Shown one piece after another: positions 38,354 through 47,751 of a DNA stretch of 64,000 bases. Made by a program: the position numbers and the translations under genes. The notes under the pieces were generated by a model. It saw only the letters and a list, made by a program, of their open reading frames with translations. It had not been told where the DNA came from and did no database searches. This DNA is from Pseudomonas sp. RIT-PI-S (GTDB lineage: Bacteria; Pseudomonadota; Gammaproteobacteria; Pseudomonadales; Pseudomonadaceae). The stretch is from assembly GCF_025642975.1 (NCBI RefSeq), contig NZ_JANZKJ010000011.1:62001-126000 (forward strand). The letters run 5' to 3'. The stretch's first letter is position 1, and each line of letters opens with the position of its first letter.

Positions 38354-38647
38354 CTACCCACGGCCGCCCTGCTGGCCCTTGTCGCCATAGGGCGGATAGG
38401 CGTCGCCTTTCGCGCGCTTGTCGGTGCTACCTGCCGGCCCGTTAGGGACTTTGGCGGGCCCGATGGGGTCCACCTGAGGGTCGGCCAGGTCTGGGGAGTC
38501 CGGGTCGAAGCCAAGGTCATTGCCGTCGGTGCGCCCACCAGCCGCGCCCTGGCGTTGAGTGCCCGGTGCCGGGGTCAGGTCCGGTTCGATGCGATCAGGG
38601 GCCAAGCCTTGATCCTGACGTTGTGGATCTTTGCCTTCGATAGCCAT
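38354..38647 (-). CDS. Small hydrophilic hypothetical protein
   Basis: The 97-residue protein starts MAIEGKDPQRQDQGL, is very rich in Gly, Pro, Asp and Gln, has no hydrophobic segment and is probably disordered. The ATG has a GAGAG-type ribosome site. The frame is also open further upstream (to 38992) but that part overlaps the hybrid kinase gene's coding end on the same strand, so I take the internal ATG. The gene lies 88 bases after the kinase stop and could be read from the same transcript. Confidence 0.65.
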   Translation of the reverse strand: MAIEGKDPQRQDQGLAPDRIEPDLTPAPGTQRQGAAGGRTDGNDLGFDPDSPDLADPQVDPIGPAKVPNGPAGSTDKRAKGDAYPPYGDKGQQGGRG

Positions 38648-38735
38648 GGTCGTCTCTCTTTTGCTGGGGTTAGCCATTGGAAGGCATACGCAACCGATGG
38701 TGCCCCCAGCGAGACGAATGGCGTGGTTGGCACAG

Positions 38736-41700
38736 CTACTCCAGCCGCGCCTGCATTTGCGCTTCACTGGCCTCGAGCAGCGTCGCCAGCTCATGGGCGA
38801 AAGCCCCCGTGGCCACGCCTTCGACGGTTTCCAGGTCGCCTCTTTCCAGACTGGCCTCCAGCTTGCCAGCTCGCTGCGACAAGGCCTTGGCGCCGATATT
38901 GGCGGCGCTGCCCTTGATCGCGTGGAAAATCGCCCGGGCGGCAGCTCGGTCCCCGCTGCGTGCCAGCTCCTCGAGCCGCTTAAGCAGCTCACGCGTGTCG
39001 GTGGCGAAGATCCCCAGCACGTTACGCAGCAGGTCCAGATCGCCGCCGAAGCGGCCTGTCACTGTGGTCCACGCTTCGAGCAGGCCGCTGTCAGCCTCTA
39101 TGGCCACAGCCGGCGCAGGGGCGACGCGGGTGCGCCCCACCCATTCATTGAGGCATTTGACCAGGCCGGCCAGGTCCACTGGTTTGCTGATGTGATCGTC
39201 CATGCCAACGGCCAGGCAACTCTGGCGATCCTCACTGGACGCGTTGGCGGTCATGGCAATGATCGGCAGGGCTTTGAAGCGAGGGTCCTGGCGGATGCGC
39301 CGGGTGGCTTCCAGGCCATCCATTTCCGGCATTTGCACGTCCATCAGCACCGCGTCATAGGTATTGGGCGCGTCGGCCAATGCCGCCAGGGCCTCGAAAC
39401 CATTGCCGGCGAGGGTGACATTGGCGCCTTCGAGGTGCAGCAGCCCACTGGCCACTTGCCGATTGACCGCGTTGTCTTCCACCACCAGCACATGAAGCCC
39501 GGCCAGGCGCTTGGGCTGGCGCTCCGGCGGTGGGGGGTTAGGCACCATTGGCCGCCCTTCCACTACACCCAGCACGCAATCGCGCAACTGCCGTGGCGTC
39601 ACTGGCTTGCTCAGGGTGGTGGCGAACAGCCCTTTATGCAGGGCGGGTTCAAGCAGCGAAAGCTGGTCGGCATAGGCGGTGACCATGACCATGTGCGGCA
39701 CCTGGTCCTTGGGCAGCTCGCTGTGGATCATCCGCGCGGTAGCCACGCCATCCACCTCTGGCATGCGCCAATCCATCAGCACCAGGTCATAGGGCGCTGC
39801 GGTGCCGGCAACGCGGCGTATACGCTCCAGCGCATCCTGGCCAGAGAGCGCATGCTGCGCGGTCCAGCCCAGGGCGTGCACGGTCCGCGAAAGCACATCG
39901 GCGCTGGTCGGGTTGTCGTCCACCACCAGCAACCGCAGCGGCAGGCGTCGGCCGGGCAGTGGCTGCGGTACGTCGCCGCCGTCCTCAACCTTGAGCGGCA
40001 CGTCGAACCAGAAGCGGCTGCCGACGCCCACTTCGCTCTCGAGCTTCAACTCTCCCCCCATGAGGGCGACCAGCCGGTTGCTGATCACCAGGCCCAGGCC
40101 AGTGCCGCCGAAGCGTCGGGATGTGGACGTTTCGGCCTGGCTGAAGCCTTCGAAGATGCGTTCCCGTTGCTCGGCGCTGATACCGATGCCGCTGTCGGCG
40201 ACGCTGAACCTGAGGATGACGTGGCCGTCCTCACGGCGCTCCACCGTCAGGCGGATGACCACTTCGCCGCTCAAGGTAAATTTCAAAGCGTTGCCTACCA
40301 GGTTCACCAACACCTGCTTGAGGCGCAGCGCATCGCCCACCAGCATCGACGGCACTGCGGGGTCGATGTCGAACACCGCCTCCACCTCGCGGGTGCCCTG
40401 GTTGCCAGCGATGATCACCGCCAGTTCGGTAAGCAGCTCGTCCAGCTCGAAGGCATGGCTGTCCAGCTTGAGCTTGCCGGCCTCGATCTTGGAGTAGTCG
40501 AGAATGTCGTTGAGCAGCTCGAGCAATGACCGCGCCGCCTGCCGCGCCTTGGCCACGTAGTCACGCTGCGCGGCGTCCAGGGACGTACGCTGCACCAGTT
40601 GCAGCATGCCCAGCACGGCGTTGAGAGGCGTACGGATCTCGTGGCTCATGTTGGCCAGGAAGGCGGACTTCGCCGCACTGGCCTCGTCCGCACTGGCCTT
40701 GGCTTGGCGCAGGGTGGCTTCAATTTCGTGCTGCAAGGTAATGTCGCGGTTGATGCCGGTGACGCGTACCGGCTTGCCGTCGGGGTCGAGTTCGGCACGG
40801 GCGCTGGCCTGGATATAGCGGATCTCGCCGCTGGGTAGGCGCGCGCGGAAGACCAGCGAGTAGGGCTGTTCATCATCGAGCAGGGTATTCATGGCCTGAT
40901 CGAAGCGGCCCAGGTCATCCCGATAGAGGCAGCGCAGCCAGTCTTCGTAGTGCAGCGTGCGCTCGGCTGAGTTGGGCGGCATGCCGTACATCTCGAACAT
41001 GCGGGTGTTCCAGCTCAGCGAGCGGTCGGCGAGGTTCAGCGTCCAGATGCCTAGCTCGGCGGCATCGGCGGCCAACAGCAGGTGATCCCGCGCCGCGAGC
41101 AGCTCGTTGCGCTGCTTGATCTCGCTGGTGATGTCGGTCACCACGCACACGAACACCCGAGCTTCGGCCGCATGCTTGAGCCCCACCGATACCCGCGCCG
41201 GGAACACACTGCCATCCTTGCGCAGCCCTTGGATTTCCTGGCTCCGCGAGGACGGCGTGGCCTTCTCGAGGGTACGCGCGACGAAGCGCTCGTAGGCCGA
41301 CCAGTGGCTTTGCGGAATCAACCGGGTCACGTGCTGGCCGATGATCTCACCCGCCTCATAGCCAAATACCCGGCTGCTGGCCGGGTTGAACGAAAGCACG
41401 GTCCCCACTTCATTGATGCTCAGTACCGGGTCCACCACCGTATCGAGGATCGCCTGGGTGGTGGCCTGGCTGTCGTGCACCTGCTCCTTGAGCTCTTCGT
41501 TCTGCACCTGGATGCGTGCGGTCTGCGCCTTTTGCAGGGTAATGTCGCGCGCGGTCACCGAGGCACCGACCACCTGCCCGTTCGGCCCGTGCACGGGCGA
41601 AGGGGTAATGGACACCTGCATCTGGTGGCCAACCTTATGGATCCGCACCGTTTCATAATGGGTGACGGGGTCGCCCCGGGAGATGCGGGCCAGCATGATG

Positions 41701-42908
41701 TTCTCTTCTTCAGCCCGGTCGGCGGGCACGATCAACCGAGTAATCGGCCGGCCGATGGCCTCCTCGGCGGTGAAGCCGAACAGCTGCTCGGCACCGCGGT
41801 TCCAGCTGCTGATGACGCCGTCGAGGGTTTTCCCGATGATTGCGTCGGAGGCGCTCTCGACGATGGCGCCCAGCTCCATCCGCGCATAGGCGATCTCCCG
41901 CCGCTGCGCCCGGCTGACCGCGATGGCGCCCGTGAGGCCCGCTAGCATCAAGCTTGCGAGAATGCCTCCAAGCCAAAAGTACGCTGGGGGAATAATGCCC
42001 TGCCGTGCGATGAAAGCCGGGGTAACGCTGAATTCAAAACACCACTGCCGGCCAAAGATGTCTCGCTGGAACCGATGCGGGTATAGCCCGGCGAGCCGGC
42101 TTTGATCCAAGTGGTTATTGAAGAAGGTGACAGGTAGCCCACCGGAATCGGAGAGGTCCGAGAGCTGTACCTGCAGCTGATCGTCGAGGCGCAGGCCCTG
42201 CAGCACTTCAGACATCACCAGCGGCGCATAGCTGAAGCCGATGAGGTCGCTGCGACGCTCTTCGAGGGTTGTCGGCGTTTTCGAGCCGCCATAAACCGGC
42301 ATCAACATCAGGAAGGACTGTTGGGGCTTGGATTGTTCCTGCATCAGCGTGATCGGCGCCGTCAGCCGGACCTCACCGGTGTCGACCGCCTCCTGAGCGG
42401 CCTTGCGCCGGTTCGGCTCCGAAGCGATGTCAAAGCCCAAGGCACTGCGGTTGCCGCGGGTTGGCTCGAGGTACTGGATGACCCAGCGATCGCCGTTGTG
42501 GGGCCCCAGGCTGTTGATCTTGAAGTCTGCGCCGGCGTCCGCCCGCGCCTTGGCCAGGAACGCCGCCTCGCTCTCGACCGGCACCCGGCGGATGTAGCCG
42601 AAGCCACGGGCGCCGGGAAATTCCACGCCAATGTCACGCGACTCGCTATAGCGGTGGAACAGATCGAGCGATAGCGAGTCGCCGGCCGTCAGCACAGCGC
42701 CGCGCACCCCGCGCAAACCGTATTGATAGAGCTGCACGCGGTTGAATACGGCGTCGACCGTGTCCTGTACCACGTCGTCTACCGCTTGGCTCACCCGAAT
42801 TTCGTTGGCCCGGGCGATCAGCCAGGCACAGGTGGCGGAGAGGATCAGCCCGACCACCAAGGTGACCAAAGCGGTCGGATAGAAACTGGAACGTGTCCGT
42901 GTGGTCAT
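38736..42908 (-). CDS. Hybrid histidine kinase: CHASE, three PAS, HisKA, two receivers, HPt
   Basis: The 1390-residue membrane kinase has a first span (about 13-33), a periplasmic CHASE domain (about 60-290, with GARGFGYIRRVP and LGFDIASEPNRR), a second span (about 312-332), PAS domains near 345-460, 480-600 and 615-730, a HisKA with His756 in NMSHEIRTPLN and an ATPase domain (868-975). Receiver 1 carries Asp1046, receiver 2 Asp1190, and a C-terminal HPt has His1329 in HAIKGSAANIG. All phosphorelay residues are present, so it can run a full four-step relay to a separate response regulator. None is encoded next to it. Confidence 0.93.
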   Translation of the reverse strand: MTTRTRSSFYPTALVTLVVGLILSATCAWLIARANEIRVSQAVDDVVQDTVDAVFNRVQLYQYGLRGVRGAVLTAGDSLSLDLFHRYSESRDIGVEFPGARGFGYIRRVPVESEAAFLAKARADAGADFKINSLGPHNGDRWVIQYLEPTRGNRSALGFDIASEPNRRKAAQEAVDTGEVRLTAPITLMQEQSKPQQSFLMLMPVYGGSKTPTTLEERRSDLIGFSYAPLVMSEVLQGLRLDDQLQVQLSDLSDSGGLPVTFFNNHLDQSRLAGLYPHRFQRDIFGRQWCFEFSVTPAFIARQGIIPPAYFWLGGILASLMLAGLTGAIAVSRAQRREIAYARMELGAIVESASDAIIGKTLDGVISSWNRGAEQLFGFTAEEAIGRPITRLIVPADRAEEENIMLARISRGDPVTHYETVRIHKVGHQMQVSITPSPVHGPNGQVVGASVTARDITLQKAQTARIQVQNEELKEQVHDSQATTQAILDTVVDPVLSINEVGTVLSFNPASSRVFGYEAGEIIGQHVTRLIPQSHWSAYERFVARTLEKATPSSRSQEIQGLRKDGSVFPARVSVGLKHAAEARVFVCVVTDITSEIKQRNELLAARDHLLLAADAAELGIWTLNLADRSLSWNTRMFEMYGMPPNSAERTLHYEDWLRCLYRDDLGRFDQAMNTLLDDEQPYSLVFRARLPSGEIRYIQASARAELDPDGKPVRVTGINRDITLQHEIEATLRQAKASADEASAAKSAFLANMSHEIRTPLNAVLGMLQLVQRTSLDAAQRDYVAKARQAARSLLELLNDILDYSKIEAGKLKLDSHAFELDELLTELAVIIAGNQGTREVEAVFDIDPAVPSMLVGDALRLKQVLVNLVGNALKFTLSGEVVIRLTVERREDGHVILRFSVADSGIGISAEQRERIFEGFSQAETSTSRRFGGTGLGLVISNRLVALMGGELKLESEVGVGSRFWFDVPLKVEDGGDVPQPLPGRRLPLRLLVVDDNPTSADVLSRTVHALGWTAQHALSGQDALERIRRVAGTAAPYDLVLMDWRMPEVDGVATARMIHSELPKDQVPHMVMVTAYADQLSLLEPALHKGLFATTLSKPVTPRQLRDCVLGVVEGRPMVPNPPPPERQPKRLAGLHVLVVEDNAVNRQVASGLLHLEGANVTLAGNGFEALAALADAPNTYDAVLMDVQMPEMDGLEATRRIRQDPRFKALPIIAMTANASSEDRQSCLAVGMDDHISKPVDLAGLVKCLNEWVGRTRVAPAPAVAIEADSGLLEAWTTVTGRFGGDLDLLRNVLGIFATDTRELLKRLEELARSGDRAAARAIFHAIKGSAANIGAKALSQRAGKLEASLERGDLETVEGVATGAFAHELATLLEASEAQMQARLE

Positions 42909-43303
42909 CGTGCCTCTTCCCTGTGGGCCCCTTCAAACTGCCTGCCCGTTGTGTTCAGGATAGCCTCCGACAGCACAAATGCCCTTGTAGAGAAGGTAGT
43001 GACCGCGCCGTGCGCCAAAAGCTGCACGCTGGCGACCGTTCACAGGTTGGGCATGACGACGCGCCCTAACGTTCCACGCCTTTGAGCCAGCCTGCGCTCC
43101 GCCGATCGGGCGGATTTGCAAAGCCAAGATTGGGACACTAAAAAATCGTCGCTTGGCTTAATGTGAACAATAATCGGGCGCGAGCTTAGAGCTGGTTCAC
43201 ATATCCTGCAACATTTTCGCCGGTGCGCTGAACCGAGATGGCCTGCGCATGGTCCCCTGCGTGACGCGCCAACAAGGCGCGGTATTTCGCCTGGAGTTTC
43301 GCG
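42909..43303. other. 395-base divergent gap with an 8-bp inverted repeat
   Basis: The region separates the hybrid kinase (minus) from a small plus-strand gene. I see no credible gene. The one structured element is ATGTGAAC (43161-43168) and GTTCACAT (43195-43202), perfect complements 26 bases apart, in a locally AT-rich part that may be promoter DNA. The spacing does not fit a CRP/Vfr site. Confidence 0.45.
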
Positions 43304-43513
43304 ATGCCTTTGCCCGCCCTGTTCCTCAACGCCGTATTCTGCACCAGTGAAGCTCATACCACCTGCATGCCGGCTCAGTTCGTCTGGGCCGCAGAGACGT
43401 TTATCCGGGAAGACAAGCGGGTCGAGCAATGCCAGGAAAAGGCCGCCCAACTCAACGGCAAGCGCACCGACCTCTCTGTGCTCTATCGCTGCGACGCCAC
43501 CAAGGGCGCATGA
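43304..43513 (+). CDS. Possible small Cys-containing protein
   Basis: The 69-codon frame begins MPLPALFLNAVFCTSEAHTT and contains four Cys in total, with a helical middle (RVEQCQEKAAQLNGK). TGGAG lies seven bases before the ATG. The first 19 residues could be a weak signal sequence. No family is recognised, and the frame partly overlaps an equally open minus-strand frame, so coding is uncertain. Confidence 0.4.
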   Translation: MPLPALFLNAVFCTSEAHTTCMPAQFVWAAETFIREDKRVEQCQEKAAQLNGKRTDLSVLYRCDATKGA

Positions 43514-43620
43514 TCACCCGCACAGCGAGCCCGCAGGCCGGCGAAATATAGTGTAATAAGTGCGCGGGGCTTTGGCCGATGGGCCGCCCGCGCCTATTGA
43601 CTGCTGCCCTAGGACCTTCG

Positions 43621-44199
43621 ATGGCCACAGCCCCTACCCGTTTCGTGCTGTATGTGCAGCTCGAACCTCTGCAACTGAACCCGCCAGTATGGCGGCGCAT
43701 GGTAGTCAGTGGCGACGCGACCCTGCGCAAGTTGCACCACTTCATCCAGGCCGCCATGGGCTGGTCCAGTAAGCACCTGTACGAATTCGACCTCAACGAA
43801 CAGCGCTATGGCCCACCGGACCGGGAATTTCCAGACCCGCGGCTGTGCGACGACCGCAAGTTCAAACTCAGCCGTGTGCTGAACGTGGGAGATCGCCTGC
43901 GCTACACCTACGATTTTGGCGACAGCTGGCAACACGTGATCGCAGTCGAAGCCCAAGAGCCGGACCAAAGCACCGGGAGTTGGTGTGAGGTGCTTGGAGG
44001 GGAACGTGCCTGCCCGCCGGAAGATTGCGGCGGCGTGGCCATGTATCAGGACATGCTCGCGCTGCTCAAGCGCACGCCTAACGACGAAGAAGCGCAGGCC
44101 TTTGTGCAATGGGCAGGGGAAGGGTTCGATCCGGAGACCTTCGACCCCCGTGCCGCCAGCGCCGCGACTCAAAGGATCTGCAACAACTTCTGGGGCTGA
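43621..44199 (+). CDS. Plasmid pRiA4b ORF-3 family protein
   Basis: The 192-residue protein has the family pattern FVLYVQLEPLQLNPPVWRRM at the start, HHFIQAAMGWSSKHLYEF and YTYDFGDSWQHVI in the middle and CPPEDCGG near the end. These are characteristic of the IS1096 TnpR-like/pRiA4b ORF-3 fold (PF07929). The biochemical role is unknown, although relatives occur in plasmids and transposons as well as chromosomes. I chose the ATG at 43621 (AGGA upstream) over the one at 43579, which would add 14 residues outside the conserved domain. Confidence 0.88.
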   Translation: MATAPTRFVLYVQLEPLQLNPPVWRRMVVSGDATLRKLHHFIQAAMGWSSKHLYEFDLNEQRYGPPDREFPDPRLCDDRKFKLSRVLNVGDRLRYTYDFGDSWQHVIAVEAQEPDQSTGSWCEVLGGERACPPEDCGGVAMYQDMLALLKRTPNDEEAQAFVQWAGEGFDPETFDPRAASAATQRICNNFWG

Positions 44200-44203
44200 G
44201 GCC

Positions 44204-44674
44204 TCATGGTGAGGGCGGAAACAGCACGGGGCCGGCCTCGCGCATGAAGATCTCCAGGGTTTTCGGCCCTACCCCCTTCAAGGCCAGCAGGCGCGCCTCA
44301 AACGCGGATCGCCCAGCGCTGCCCGCCGCCAACGTGCCAAGGCTGCCGGCGCAGGTTGCCTCGAGCACACCGCACACTTCGAGCAAACGGCTGGCAGTGG
44401 ACTCGTCGTAGCGGCTGTAGCGGCCCTCATTGAGCATCGCCACCAACCGCGACCGAGGGCACTGCCCCAGCTTGCGCACGCTGTTGAAGCCGTACTTGCA
44501 AAAGATTACCTCCCAGGTCGCGGCGGCGATGCCCTGGGAGATTCGCTTGCCAAACAGGTAGCTGGCCAAAAACCAGCCGAACAGGGCCTCGTCGCCGTCG
44601 GTTTGCAGGTCCAGCCCGAGGTCCCTGGCGCAGGCGGGCTGTCGCTCGCCAGCGCCAGAGCTTGCTTGGCTCAT
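44204..44674 (-). CDS. Helix-hairpin-helix DNA-binding protein, DNA-glycosylase-like
   Basis: The 156-residue protein ends with a helix-hairpin-helix motif, LLALKGVGPKTLEIFMREAG, preceded by a helical domain (GDEALFGWFLASYLFGKRIS). It resembles a shortened HhH-GPD (endonuclease III-type) protein but lacks the Cys cluster, and I do not see the catalytic Lys. It probably binds DNA without a known reaction. Its ATG overlaps the trehalase stop (ATGA), so it appears translationally coupled to treA although no functional link is known. Confidence 0.7.
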   Translation of the reverse strand: MSQASSGAGERQPACARDLGLDLQTDGDEALFGWFLASYLFGKRISQGIAAATWEVIFCKYGFNSVRKLGQCPRSRLVAMLNEGRYSRYDESTASRLLEVCGVLEATCAGSLGTLAAGSAGRSAFEARLLALKGVGPKTLEIFMREAGPVLFPPSP

Positions 44675-46320
44675 TGAGCGCTATCTGCTTTGGGCTGCTG
44701 CGCCGGGCCATACAGGCGCAGCAGGGCCATGGTCACGCCGTTGGTCCAGCCGAAGCCGTCCTGCAAGGCATATTCGCCACCGCCCCCGCCCTTCCCGCCT
44801 TCGATGTCGTACTTCTCCACCAGCTTGTTTTCCCGGTCGTACAGCCCCTGCACCTGGGCCAGGAAGCGGCGGCCGATGGTCTCGGCCAGGGCCGGTTGGC
44901 CATAGGCACGCAAGCCTTCCACCGCGATCAGCTGCAACGGCGCCCAGCCGTTGGGCTCATCCCATTGCTGGCCATTGTGGATCGTCGTGGTGGCCAGGCC
45001 ACCCGGGCGGATCAACCATTGGTTGACGCTTGCAGCGGTCTGCTCGGCGTTGGCTTGGCTGGCCAGGCCGGTGTACAGCGGGTAGAGGCTGGCGGCCGTG
45101 ATGTTGTCGCTGAGCGCCTGTTTCTTCCAATCGTAATCGGCATAGAACCCGGCGGGGTTCCACAGGTGTTTCTCCACGGCGCTTTGCCGCGCTTGCGCCC
45201 ACTGCGTGTAACGCTGGCTGCAGGCCGCCTGCCCACCCTGCTGGCAGGCTTTGGCGATGGTCTGTTCAAGGTGGAACAGCAGGCTGTTCAGGTCTGCCGG
45301 AACGATGGCTGTGGTGCGGATGCTGGCCATGGTCTTGCCGTCGCCCAGCCAGCGCGACGAATAGTCCCAGCCGCTTTCGGCGCCGGCACGCAGGTCACGG
45401 TATACCTCGGCCGCTGGACGGTCCGGCGCCTCGGCCGCCGTGGCGCGGTCTTCGGCCCAGGATTCCTGGCGCGGCGTGTCGTTGGCATCCCAGTAACGGT
45501 TGAGCACGGTGCCGTCGGCCAGCTTGACCACATGCTCGGTCGCTTCGCCTGGCTTGAGGGTTTGCGCGCCTTCCATCCAGTAGGCGTATTCCTTCTGCAA
45601 CTGCGGCAGATAGCGCTGGTAGGCCGACTCCCCTTCCAGGCGGGCCAGCAGGTCGACCATGTAGGCGAAGAACGGCGGCTGCGAGCGGCTTAGGTAATAC
45701 GTCCGGTTGCCGTTGGGGATATGCCCATAGGTATCGATCAGGTAGGCGAAGTTGTCCACCATATCGCGCACCTGGGCGGTACGGCCGCTTTCGGCCAGGC
45801 CCAGCATGGTGAAGTACGAATCCCAGTAATACATCTCTCGGAAGCGCCCACCCGGGACCACGAACGGCCGCGGCAAGGGCAAGAGGCTGCTATAGGCCGG
45901 CACCTGTTGGTAATGGCGGCTGAGCACTGGCCACAGATCATTGATATGGGTGGGCAGGTCGGCGCCAGGCTTGGGCGGCTGCACATCCGCGGTGCCAGAC
46001 TCCTCGAAATTCGCCGTAACGAACGCCTTGAGGTCAAAACCGGGCCGGTCCTTCTGGCTCAGGTAGGCCGCGCGGATGTTCGCCGGTGCCTGCCGGGGCA
46101 GCGCATCGACGAAGTGCTTCTGATCGGTGAACAGCCCGCTTTGCTGCACCGCTAGGAACAGCTCTGGGTAGGCCTGATCCGGCGGCACTTCCCGGCCGGC
46201 GGACACCTCCTGCCAGGACCACTGTGGGCCTTGCACTTGTTGCGCCGGGCTAGCGCAGCCATAGATCGTCGCTAGGGTGATGGAAACTGCCAACGTGGTG
46301 GCGCGGGGAAATGACGACAT
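44671..46320 (-). CDS. treA: Periplasmic trehalase, GH37
   Basis: The 549-residue enzyme hydrolyses trehalose to two glucose molecules in the periplasm. It has an N-terminal export signal ending at Cys in TLATIYGCASPA, which could be a lipobox or a signal peptidase I site. Both trehalase signatures are present, PGGRFREMYYWDSYF and QWDEPNGWAPLQ, with the GWDYSSRW acid-residue segment and the glycine-rich GGKGGGGGEYALQDGFGWTN loop. AAGGAG six bases before the ATG at 46320 fixes the start. The stop overlaps the HhH gene. Confidence 0.93.
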   Translation of the reverse strand: MSSFPRATTLAVSITLATIYGCASPAQQVQGPQWSWQEVSAGREVPPDQAYPELFLAVQQSGLFTDQKHFVDALPRQAPANIRAAYLSQKDRPGFDLKAFVTANFEESGTADVQPPKPGADLPTHINDLWPVLSRHYQQVPAYSSLLPLPRPFVVPGGRFREMYYWDSYFTMLGLAESGRTAQVRDMVDNFAYLIDTYGHIPNGNRTYYLSRSQPPFFAYMVDLLARLEGESAYQRYLPQLQKEYAYWMEGAQTLKPGEATEHVVKLADGTVLNRYWDANDTPRQESWAEDRATAAEAPDRPAAEVYRDLRAGAESGWDYSSRWLGDGKTMASIRTTAIVPADLNSLLFHLEQTIAKACQQGGQAACSQRYTQWAQARQSAVEKHLWNPAGFYADYDWKKQALSDNITAASLYPLYTGLASQANAEQTAASVNQWLIRPGGLATTTIHNGQQWDEPNGWAPLQLIAVEGLRAYGQPALAETIGRRFLAQVQGLYDRENKLVEKYDIEGGKGGGGGEYALQDGFGWTNGVTMALLRLYGPAQQPKADSAQ

Positions 46321-46456
46321 GAATACTCCTTGCAAGCGTCTGGGGCACCCATGGGTCGACCGGCCATCTCGCGGCGGGTTCGGTTAATGTGCAGGAAAGA
46401 AACTTCAGGGAGGCCCTGTTCGGGGCGTGCCCGCTCCGAGAAAAACTCACCATCCC

Positions 46457-46882
46457 TTAGAACCGCTTCGCCATCGCCTCCAACCAGCGCGATACAACGC
46501 CCATTTCCTCGTCACTGAAGCCTTCGGTAAGGCCATCGTTGAGCGTTGCCAGTTCAGTCATGGCCTTGCTGGCCGTTTCGCGGCCGGCGGCGGTCAGCCA
46601 TAGCCGGTTGATGCGCTTGTCCTGGGCGTCCGCCTGGCGCATGACCAGCCCGGCCTTGATCAAGCGGTCCGCCAGGCCGGTCATGGCCGAAGGCGCAATG
46701 TCCAGGGCGGCGGCCAGGTCGCCGCTGAGGGCGCCGTCCTGGCGAGCCATGGCGAAGAGCGCGCCGGCCTGTACGGCGCTGATCTTCAGTTGGGCCTCGG
46801 CGCGGCGCTCGATCTGCCGCTGGATGCGACGCTGTGCCACGTTGAGCAGAAAAATATAGCGGCGGTCGTGGGTCCCGCTCAT
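46457..46882 (-). CDS. MarR family transcriptional regulator
   Basis: The 141-residue protein has a winged-helix core with ISAVQAGALFAMARQDGALSGDLAAALDIAPSAMTGLADRLIKAGLV (read in parts) and the wing RQADAQDKRINRLWLT, the standard MarR layout. Such dimers are usually repressors released by phenolic or lipophilic ligands. The ATG overlaps the stop of the hydrolase gene (ATGA), so the two form one operon. The 44-bp palindrome just upstream of that operon is the obvious operator, implying autoregulation. Confidence 0.9.
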   Translation of the reverse strand: MSGTHDRRYIFLLNVAQRRIQRQIERRAEAQLKISAVQAGALFAMARQDGALSGDLAAALDIAPSAMTGLADRLIKAGLVMRQADAQDKRINRLWLTAAGRETASKAMTELATLNDGLTEGFSDEEMGVVSRWLEAMAKRF

Positions 46883-47739
46883 GGGCTCACCGCCAGCTGG
46901 CGCTGCAACCACTGGGCCACCCCAGGCCACAACGTGGCGGCATGACGCTCGCGAAAGAAGCCCATATGCCCGATGGCCTGGCCCTGGCTGTGCGCGGGGC
47001 TCAATTGCCGCCGCTCTACCTGGCAGCCGGTCAACTGCTGGCTGATCAGGTCGATGGCGGCGGGCGGCGCCCAGGGGTCATCGTCCAGGCCGATGGCCAA
47101 CACCGGCATGCGCGGCCGGCTGAAGCGAGCGGCCGCGTTCATGCTCGGGTCGTCGAAGAAGTAGCGCGGCAAGGAGGTCCATCGGCACCATTCCAGCATC
47201 ACCTGGGCTGGTAGGTCTTCGCCGATGCCCAGCCTTTTGCCCGGCACATAACCGAGCAGCCGCGCGCACAGCGGCCCGATGACCTTGAGCAAGGCAGCGA
47301 CCCTTAGGCGTTCCGCTAGCGGCGTGATAAAGCGCAGGCAACCTGCCTGCGAGGCGATGAGCACCGCGCCTTGCAGCTGCTGGCTGCTGGCACATAAGCC
47401 GATGGCGTGGCCGCCGAAGCTGTGCCCGATGGCGAAGCGCGGCAGGTCCGGATACTGCGCCGCTACCCAGCCGGTCACGGCTTCCACGTCCTGATCAGCC
47501 CAGGTGCTGAAACCCGCCAACACTTGCCTGGCCGTTAGGCCAACGCCGCGGTAGTTGTAGGTCAAGGCATGAAAGCCCTGCTCGCTCAAATAACGCGCAA
47601 AGGCGAAATACATGCGCTCGGTGACACCCGTGGCGGGGTGAAGGATCACCACCGCGGCGGCTGCCTGGGCACTGGGGTGCAGGGTGCCTTGCAACTCAAG
47701 GCCGTCGGCGCAAGCGATGGAAACCGGGACAGTAGTCAT
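46879..47739 (-). CDS. Alpha/beta hydrolase
   Basis: The 286-residue hydrolase-fold protein has the nucleophile elbow GHSFGG (Ser107), VVILHPATGVTERMY near the oxyanion hole, a DDDPWAPP acid region and the catalytic-His candidate in AIGHMGFF. It resembles the YheT-like/serine aminopeptidase group of unknown substrate. I chose the ATG at 47739; the frame extends 15 codons upstream through the palindrome. It is the first gene of an operon with a MarR repressor, so its substrate may be an ester-type or lipophilic toxicant. Confidence 0.85.
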   Translation of the reverse strand: MTTVPVSIACADGLELQGTLHPSAQAAAAVVILHPATGVTERMYFAFARYLSEQGFHALTYNYRGVGLTARQVLAGFSTWADQDVEAVTGWVAAQYPDLPRFAIGHSFGGHAIGLCASSQQLQGAVLIASQAGCLRFITPLAERLRVAALLKVIGPLCARLLGYVPGKRLGIGEDLPAQVMLEWCRWTSLPRYFFDDPSMNAAARFSRPRMPVLAIGLDDDPWAPPAAIDLISQQLTGCQVERRQLSPAHSQGQAIGHMGFFRERHAATLWPGVAQWLQRQLAVSP

Positions 47740-47751
47740 GGGCGCATCCGT

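Noticed and set aside
38631..40529. A 632-codon plus-strand frame opposite the hybrid kinase
   Set aside because: It is antisense to receiver, ATPase and HPt coding sequence with all motifs intact; its length is explained by the GC-rich codon pattern.
43040..43450. A 136-codon minus-strand frame in the kinase upstream gap
   Set aside because: No ribosome site or domain, and it overlaps the small plus-strand ORF; it looks like a chance GC-rich frame.
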